NCBI GenBank assembly: GCA_014523595.1
Contig: JAATVN010000192.1
Span: 1 to 10,216, forward strand
Direction: 5' to 3'
Length of the DNA: 10,216 nt
Source: Nitrososphaerales archaeon TH5888
GTDB taxonomy: Archaea > Thermoproteota > Nitrososphaeria > Nitrososphaerales > Nitrososphaeraceae
The position numbers and the translations under genes are program-made. This document shows positions 6,227-10,216 of this stretch, one piece after another. How positions within the stretch are numbered: position 1 is the stretch's first letter; each line of letters begins with the position of its first letter. The notes under the pieces are model-generated. The model saw only the letters and a list, made by a program, of their open reading frames with translations, searched no databases and had not been told where the DNA came from.

Positions 6227-6548
6227 CAGTTGGAGATATAATTCTGATGTCTAATGGTTTATGTGGTTCTTGAAGTTGGTGTTAGTAAAATAGAAGTAAG
6301 TGATCAATTGATTACACTTTGAACCAGTAAATCTGGATTTATGTAGAATTTGGCGAGCAAACAACTGCACACCAACCGAGGATAATTTAGTTACTTGTAA
6401 TTGCTAGACAAGGGTTATAAGGAAAGTTTCATTTCATTCTAGCTGGGAGAAATTTCATGGTGGATAAGATGTGAGGAAGTTCCCATTTCTCAACTCTTCA
6501 ATTTCACATTAAAATTAGAGTCTTTCATAAGATTTAACCACATAATCA
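6227..6548. other. Intergenic region with one palindrome
   Basis: No convincing gene in these 322 bases. A 22-codon frame (6254-6322, starting MVYVVLEVGVSKIE) is too short to trust and contains the palindrome at 6299-6318. Upstream of the next gene only a weak A/T-rich stretch (TTTCATAAG, 6522-6530) is at promoter distance. Confidence 0.6.
6299..6318. repeat. Interrupted palindrome, possible operator
   Basis: AGTG, then the perfect 10-base palindrome ATCAATTGAT, then TA, then CACT: outer arms AGTG/CACT are complementary with a 2-base bulge. It lies 73 bases after the four-helix protein and 230 bases before the protease gene. It has the same architecture as the element at 8770-8791. Confidence 0.45.
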
Positions 6549-7703
6549 TTGTCAATCACCGTAGCCAAGGTTAGGAATATCAGGATTAAAATTCACTACA
6601 CTTTCATAATGATATTTGTGCTGGTAACGTGGTCGCTGTCAGCGTACCTTATTCCCATCTCAATTCCAGGACTAAGCTTTGCGATTAACTTGTATATCGC
6701 TGTCACAGGTGCTGCGGTGTTGTTCAGTTCGGTCATACTGCACGAACTTGCACATTCCATTATGGCCATTAGATACGGAATTAAAGTAAGACATATTGTG
6801 TTATTCATTTTCGGTGGCGTTTCTGATATTGAGGAAGAACCAAAGGAATTTCAGAAGGAATTTAAGATAGCAGTTGTAGGTCCTCTTACCAGCTTCGGTC
6901 TAGCCAGTATCTTTTCCTTGTTCAGTTTTATTATTGAAAATATTATTGGTAGTGGCACATCAACTGCATTGCAGGCCGTAGACGTAGTTCTCCATTATGG
7001 TGCCTTGGCAAATATCATGTTAGGCGCTTTTAATCTAATACCTGCTTTTCCATTGGATGGTGGCAGAATACTCAGGGCCGCCTTAGTCAAGAGGAATAGA
7101 GATTATGATGCAGCCACGAGAAGTGTAATAAGAATAAGTATACTAATTTCCTACGCTCTAATGGGAATTGGATTCCTTGGCATAATAACTCAAACTTTTA
7201 TTGGTGGCCTTTGGATATTGCTCATAGGTTGGTTCCTTAATGCAGGAGCCCGCTCATATATGCAACAAAGGGAACTTGGTTCAATTCTTTCTAGTGTCAC
7301 ACTTCGACAGATCATGAATACCAATATGATAGCTGTAAAGAAGGGTACAAACTTGTACGATGTCTTTACGAAGTACTTTGAGTTTCATATGAAAACTGCG
7401 TTTCCGGTAACCGATGATTCTGGTTCCGTAATAGGTCTCATAACGCTAACCATTGCCAGAGCTATTCCAGAGCATAAACGGACGTATATAATAGTAGATG
7501 ACATAATGATCCCAAGAAACGACTTGATAATTATGGACGCGAACAGCAATGCCGACCAGGCCATAAATAAAATGGCCATAAGAAAGATGAATATAGTATT
7601 CATCACTAATGGAGAAGGAGACATAGCAGGTCTTGTAACAAAGACTGATATCTTGAATATAGCGGCTGAAAGAAAAAAATATTTTGATGATTTGAGACAA
7701 TAG
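6549..7703 (+). CDS. Site-2 protease (M50 family) membrane metallopeptidase with C-terminal CBS pair
   Basis: This 384-residue protein is an intramembrane zinc protease of the CBS-containing M50 group. Helix 1 spans about residues 16-38 (HYTFIMIFVLVTWSL...). Helix 2 carries HELAH (65-69), two zinc ligands and the catalytic glutamate. Helices follow near 104-130 and 144-166, the latter running into NLIPAFPLDGGRILRA (162-177), whose D170 is the third zinc ligand; two more helices lie near 192-213 and 218-234. Residues about 249-306 and 316-376 form two CBS modules, which in related proteins bind adenine nucleotides and may tune activity. Members cut membrane-bound regulators; the target here is unknown. 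The start is TTG: an in-frame TAA lies at 6543-6545, and the N-terminus IRIKIHYTF matches the family at about ten residues in. Confidence 0.92.
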   Translation: MSITVAKVRNIRIKIHYTFIMIFVLVTWSLSAYLIPISIPGLSFAINLYIAVTGAAVLFSSVILHELAHSIMAIRYGIKVRHIVLFIFGGVSDIEEEPKEFQKEFKIAVVGPLTSFGLASIFSLFSFIIENIIGSGTSTALQAVDVVLHYGALANIMLGAFNLIPAFPLDGGRILRAALVKRNRDYDAATRSVIRISILISYALMGIGFLGIITQTFIGGLWILLIGWFLNAGARSYMQQRELGSILSSVTLRQIMNTNMIAVKKGTNLYDVFTKYFEFHMKTAFPVTDDSGSVIGLITLTIARAIPEHKRTYIIVDDIMIPRNDLIIMDANSNADQAINKMAIRKMNIVFITNGEGDIAGLVTKTDILNIAAERKKYFDDLRQ

Positions 7704-8064
7704 TAATCATAAAGCCCCAAAGAATTCTAAATGGTTCTTTATGTAAAAAGACGAATTTATCATCCAAAGTTGATTTTAAAAGTCATTTAGTTGATTATCA
7801 CACGAAAGAATCGCTAGCAGAATTCATCGTAAATGCCGTAAACAAGATTTAGAATAATTCTATGCATCATTAAGTAACTGAAGAGATAAAAAATTTAAGA
7901 TTTTACCTAGCTATTAATACTCTTAAAGCAAGTGTTTTAAGAGAAATTCTAGTGTTATCAGTTCCACCGGAACCCGATATAAAAATTACACACATATTTC
8001 GAACAAATATTTTTAAATAATATTATGGAACTATCGTTACTATAATAATGAATCTATTCTTTTT
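7704..8064. other. Intergenic region, no gene seen
   Basis: These 361 AT-rich bases hold no convincing gene. A frame from about 7720 to 7852 ending AEFIVNAVNKI is open but lacks a start codon. Two hairpins (7920-7943 and 7961-7973) are the only structure noticed. Confidence 0.6.
7920..7943. repeat. Perfect 8-base inverted repeat
   Basis: CTCTTAAA and TTTAAGAG are separated by 8 bases and can form a hairpin on either strand. It is over 200 bases from the protease stop and over 120 from the end of the small membrane protein, so a terminator role for either is uncertain. GTTCC/GGAAC with a 3-base loop follows at 7961-7973. Confidence 0.42.
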
Positions 8065-8193
8065 CTATCTATTCGTTCTTCTTTCAAAATAACCCATTAC
8101 ATGTTTAATGATATAGATTATTACAAATGTTCCTCCAATAGATAGGGCAGTAATAGACATAAGCCATATGACATCACTGCTAAGGTTAGCCAT
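8065..8193 (-). CDS. 42-residue single-helix membrane protein
   Basis: The minus strand from the ATG at 8193 encodes MANLSSDVIWLMSITALSIG, then GTFVIIYIIKHVMGYFERRT, NR and a TAG. One transmembrane helix spans about residues 9-29; a polar N-terminus and a basic C-terminus (FERRTNR) suggest the C-terminus stays in the cytoplasm by the positive-inside rule. An in-frame TAG three codons upstream fixes the ATG as the only usual start. A TATA-like TTTAATTATC (8212-8221, minus) is about 25 bases before the ATG, fitting a leaderless transcript. The hydrophobic stretch, charged flanks and promoter together support a real gene despite its size. No family recognised; it could be a small accessory subunit of a membrane complex or a stress peptide. 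Confidence 0.6.
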   Translation of the reverse strand: MANLSSDVIWLMSITALSIGGTFVIIYIIKHVMGYFERRTNR

Positions 8194-8211
8194 ATAGTTC
8201 TATACCTATAT

Positions 8212-8221
8212 GATAATTAAA
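8212..8221 (-). promoter_or_regulatory. TATA-like element for the 42-residue membrane protein
   Basis: Minus strand TTTAATTATC, centred about 24 bases upstream of the ATG at 8193, consistent with a leaderless archaeal transcript. Confidence 0.42.
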
Positions 8222-8581
8222 TAGTAACTTGGCGTTAATTGTTAATATGGGTTAAAGACTAGTGCTTAATGACAAAATCGATTTTAAAGTTTCTAAATTT
8301 ATGAACTCAAGCAAATCAAAAAATGTCAAATGTAGACATTAACAACCAATAAGATACTTTTTGATATGAAGATGGGTTACATGCACTAATGTGTTGCACC
8401 GTTGCTTCTCATATTAGAAATAATTGCTGTTTTTATAATCGTGATATACATCTAACCAATTATTCTTAATTTTAGATTCAACGGAGAAACGGGATAAAAC
8501 TTCTATTGTAGCTAAATATTGATTTTGTGCTTGAATTTAGAAGTGGAATAATGGGTTGTATTAGCGATGTCTACAAATTGG

Positions 8582-8616
8582 GTTTGTGTGCCAAATTATC
8601 AAAATGGTTCACAAAC
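8582..8616. repeat. Imperfect 12-base inverted repeat (hairpin)
   Basis: GTTTGTG-TG-CCA (8582-8593) pairs with TGG-TT-CACAAAC (8605-8616): seven outer and three inner pairs flank a 2-by-2 mismatch, with an 11-base loop. The symmetric internal mismatch is more like an RNA element or operator than a simple terminator, as no T-run follows on the plus strand. Confidence 0.42.
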
Positions 8617-8769
8617 TACTAGTATTAAATCAGAAAGATATTGAGCCAACAATTTATGTTAAAAAGAGATTCACTACCCTTTGTTTTCATACTAATGTGT
8701 TAATTTAAAGTATCATATTATACTATCCTGATTAGGAGGTTTTTAAGTACCGCGAAAGAGGTCTAAAAA

Positions 8770-8791
8770 TTGTGTCAAATTTGATTCACAA
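8770..8791. repeat. Interrupted palindrome upstream of the methyltransferase
   Basis: TTGTG, then perfect palindrome TCAAATTTGA, then TT, then CACAA. The outer arms are complementary with a 2-base bulge. It lies about 70 bases before the methyltransferase start and upstream of its TATA-like box, a position where an activator or repressor could bind. Confidence 0.45.
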
Positions 8792-8828
8792 AGGCCAAAG
8801 TTCCACTATTACATTACTGTCATAATAC

Positions 8829-8838
8829 TTTATAAATA
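8829..8838 (+). promoter_or_regulatory. TATA-like element for the methyltransferase
   Basis: TTTATAAATA is centred about 28 bases before the ATG at 8862 and is the best TATA match in the window, predicting a leaderless or nearly leaderless transcript. Confidence 0.55.
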
Positions 8839-8861
8839 TAGTAATTTAAAATTTTATAACC

Positions 8862-9590
8862 ATGGTTTACAATTGTGTCCTGAAAAATTTATCTGAAGTA
8901 AATTACGCCATCGAACGTTTAGACGCTCTAGGTGTTATCCCACATCCTGATAAAGTAAAGTCATGGGATACATATAAAATGGTTGACATGATAAGCAAAG
9001 CAGATAGAAGCTCCTTCATCCTTGATGTAGGATGTAACGGCTCCCCTATTCTTTCCATATTGAAAAGACTTGGATTTCAAAATCTGTATGGTTGCGACCT
9101 ATTCTTAAAAAGGATATACCCAGCATCAACGGACATTGTTTACCCTCTTTATAAACTAATTTTCGAAATGTATGAAGACAAGACATTTAATATCTCGATT
9201 CAAGATCTCGAAAAAACTAATTTCCAAGATAATATGTTTGACTATATTACATCATTGTCAGTCATAGAACATGGGGTTAATATTCAAAACTATTTCAAGG
9301 AAATGAACAGAATAATGAAGAAAGATGGAATACTTTTGACGTCTACAGACTACTGGCCTGATAAGATACTCAACATAGTAAAGACACAACATAATCCTAA
9401 GCATCATCCTGATAATGTTTTCAGTAGAGAAGAAATGGAGAAGATTGTACTCAAGGCTGCAGAACAGAATAGTTTAGTGCTTACCGAACCAATAGACTTT
9501 GTCTATGAAGATAAAGTTGTCCATTATGATGTTACTGGGCTTGACTATACCTTCATCTTCTTTGCATTAAAAAAGAGTAAATCGCTATAG
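8862..9590 (+). CDS. Class I SAM-dependent methyltransferase
   Basis: This 242-residue protein has the Rossmann-type methyltransferase core. Motif I is FILDVGCNGSPIL (52-64), where DVGCNGS binds S-adenosylmethionine; GCDLF (77-81) ends the second strand, whose acidic residue contacts the ribose; IQDLEKTNF (113-121) and FDYITSLSVIEHGVN (126-140) match motifs II-III of the methyltransferase-11/25 type; MNRIMKKDGILLTSTDYW (148-165) is the post-II strand and helix. The loop after 165 and the C-terminal strands (about 205-236) would shape the substrate site. The domain type is clear, the substrate is not; similar small methyltransferases often act on lipids, sugars or natural products. It stands alone, with its own TATA-like box. 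Confidence 0.87.
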   Translation: MVYNCVLKNLSEVNYAIERLDALGVIPHPDKVKSWDTYKMVDMISKADRSSFILDVGCNGSPILSILKRLGFQNLYGCDLFLKRIYPASTDIVYPLYKLIFEMYEDKTFNISIQDLEKTNFQDNMFDYITSLSVIEHGVNIQNYFKEMNRIMKKDGILLTSTDYWPDKILNIVKTQHNPKHHPDNVFSREEMEKIVLKAAEQNSLVLTEPIDFVYEDKVVHYDVTGLDYTFIFFALKKSKSL

Positions 9591-10170
9591 CCAATTGAAT
9601 TTACAGACTCACCAATAGAACTAATGGAAGTGAAAAGATATTCTAACAACATAATTTTGTTTTAATCGCAACGTAAAATAAAATAGAACGTTTATAATCT
9701 TATGAGTAATAAATTTGAATATTTCTATATTTTGATTGTATAAGGATGTTTTGATTGTTGGATGGATAAAACAAATCCGATTATTTCTAATTGACGTTAC
9801 CTTATAGAAATCCAAAATATTTTTATCGTGAGCAAAATCCAATGTAACAAAATTTAACTTCTGGTGAGTGGGTCGTAGAATGGTTGAACGATGAACAAGA
9901 CACAACCAGTTATCCCACCCCGTGCTGAGTTAGAAGGCATTAATTAATTCTCAATCGTGAAATAAAACGATTTACATAAACATACACATAGATACATATT
10001 GACTACGTACAAAATACTGAAAATCAATAAAAACCTAATTTATGATATTTTTATCGTTGGTAATACATACTAAATCTGTTGAATTTCAATTTCTGCTTAC
10101 ATAAATATCGTAAAAGGATAACCTCAATATCAATTGGTTGAGATTGAAAAGATAAAGCATAGAATCGATT
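9591..10170. other. AT-rich right-hand intergenic region
   Basis: No supported gene. A 94-codon minus-strand frame (9621-9905) is open but its product is dominated by Phe, Ile, Asn and Lys as expected from AT-rich noncoding DNA. An 18-residue frame (9891-9947, MNKTQPVIPPRAELEGIN) has protein-like composition but is too short. CTCAA/TTGAG at 10122-10141 could form a small hairpin. Confidence 0.5.
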
Positions 10171-10216
10171 ATGATGGCTTATATGGAAATTAAGTCATTA
10201 AAAATAGAACCTCCAC
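10171..10216 (+). CDS. Possible start of a gene cut by the window edge
   Basis: From ATG at 10171 the frame MMAYMEIKSLKIEPP is open to the window end. Only 15 codons are visible, no motif can be recognised, and the promoter context is unclear. It could equally be noncoding. Confidence 0.2.
   Translation, partial: MMAYMEIKSLKIEPP

Larger units (their letters stand above)
8194..8861. other. Long AT-rich intergenic region
   Basis: These 668 bases contain no gene I can support. They hold promoters for both flanking genes, a 12-base imperfect hairpin (8582-8616), an interrupted palindrome (8770-8791) and an 11-base direct repeat ACTAATGTGTT (8385-8395 and 8691-8701). Short frames such as a TTG-started hydrophobic 17-mer ending IIVIYI (about 8403-8456) and a 31-codon frame ending near 8624 are not convincing. 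Confidence 0.55.

Noticed and set aside
6254..6322. 22-residue frame MVYVVLEVGVSKIEVSDQLI...
   Set aside because: It is protein-like but too short, with no promoter at the right distance and overlapping a palindrome.
7720..7852. Open frame ending LAEFIVNAVNKI
   Set aside because: No start codon in frame; an alternative frame beginning MVLYVKRRIYHPK stops early. Could be a frameshifted remnant but the evidence is too thin.
7961..7973. GTTCCACCGGAAC as a possible tRNA T-arm
   Set aside because: It lacks the GTTCRA T-loop and no acceptor or anticodon arm pairs around it.
8403..8456. TTG-started hydrophobic 17-residue frame
   Set aside because: Hydrophobic codons are common in T-rich DNA; too short and no promoter evidence.
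9621..9905. 94-codon minus-strand open frame
   Set aside because: Composition is that of AT-rich noncoding DNA, with no motif, and no support from promoter position or neighbours.
9891..9947. 18-residue frame MNKTQPVIPPRAELEGIN
   Set aside because: Reads like protein but the length allows chance; no promoter or family support.
1..10216. CRISPR array, rRNA, tRNA, intact insertion sequence or defence system
   Set aside because: No regularly spaced repeats, RNA gene signatures, transposase motifs or recognised defence domains were seen on either strand.

Overview
The window reads as AT-rich chromosomal DNA from an ammonia-oxidising archaeon of the Nitrososphaerota (Thaumarchaeota). The low G+C and gene flavour recall the Nitrosocosmicus lineage of Nitrososphaerales; that placement is inference from recognised protein families, not a search. 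Archaeal markers are Pelota, archaemetzincin, a CdvB/ESCRT-III-like protein, a TrmB-type regulator and the N-terminus of a tetraether-lipid-synthase-like radical SAM enzyme. Several genes have a TATA-like element about 26-28 bases before the start codon, which fits leaderless or short-leader archaeal transcripts.

Layout. Positions 1-382 (minus) carry the N-terminal part of a Tes-like radical SAM protein, divergent from a TrmB-type regulator (535-1302, plus). A possible small structured RNA (1379-1446) precedes an unrecognised 148-residue gene (1576-2022), which lies 27 bases upstream of Pelota (2050-3117). Pelota is convergent with a minus-strand pair in which cdvB-like (3522-4178) is followed by cutA (3145-3471). 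Positions 4285-4633 are a gene graveyard: a minus-strand helix-turn-helix fragment with an in-frame stop, head to head with a plus-strand signal-peptide fragment lacking a start codon. Archaemetzincin (4686-5264) overlaps the remaining C-terminal half of a DUF72 gene (5254-5730). A four-helix membrane protein (5852-6226) and a site-2 protease with CBS domains (6549-7703) follow.

The right third is sparse. It holds an overlooked 42-residue single-helix membrane protein on the minus strand (8065-8193), a SAM-dependent methyltransferase (8862-9590), and long AT-rich stretches containing a few inverted repeats. No tRNA, rRNA, CRISPR array or intact insertion sequence was seen.

The genes do not form one pathway. 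They are mostly single housekeeping units: ribosome rescue (Pelota), membrane remodelling (CdvB-like), metal-binding or stress protein (CutA), proteases (AmzA, M50), lipid synthesis (Tes) and regulation (TrmB). The most unusual parts are the fossil-gene junction at 4285-4633, the beheaded DUF72 gene, the possible small RNA, and the tiny membrane protein.
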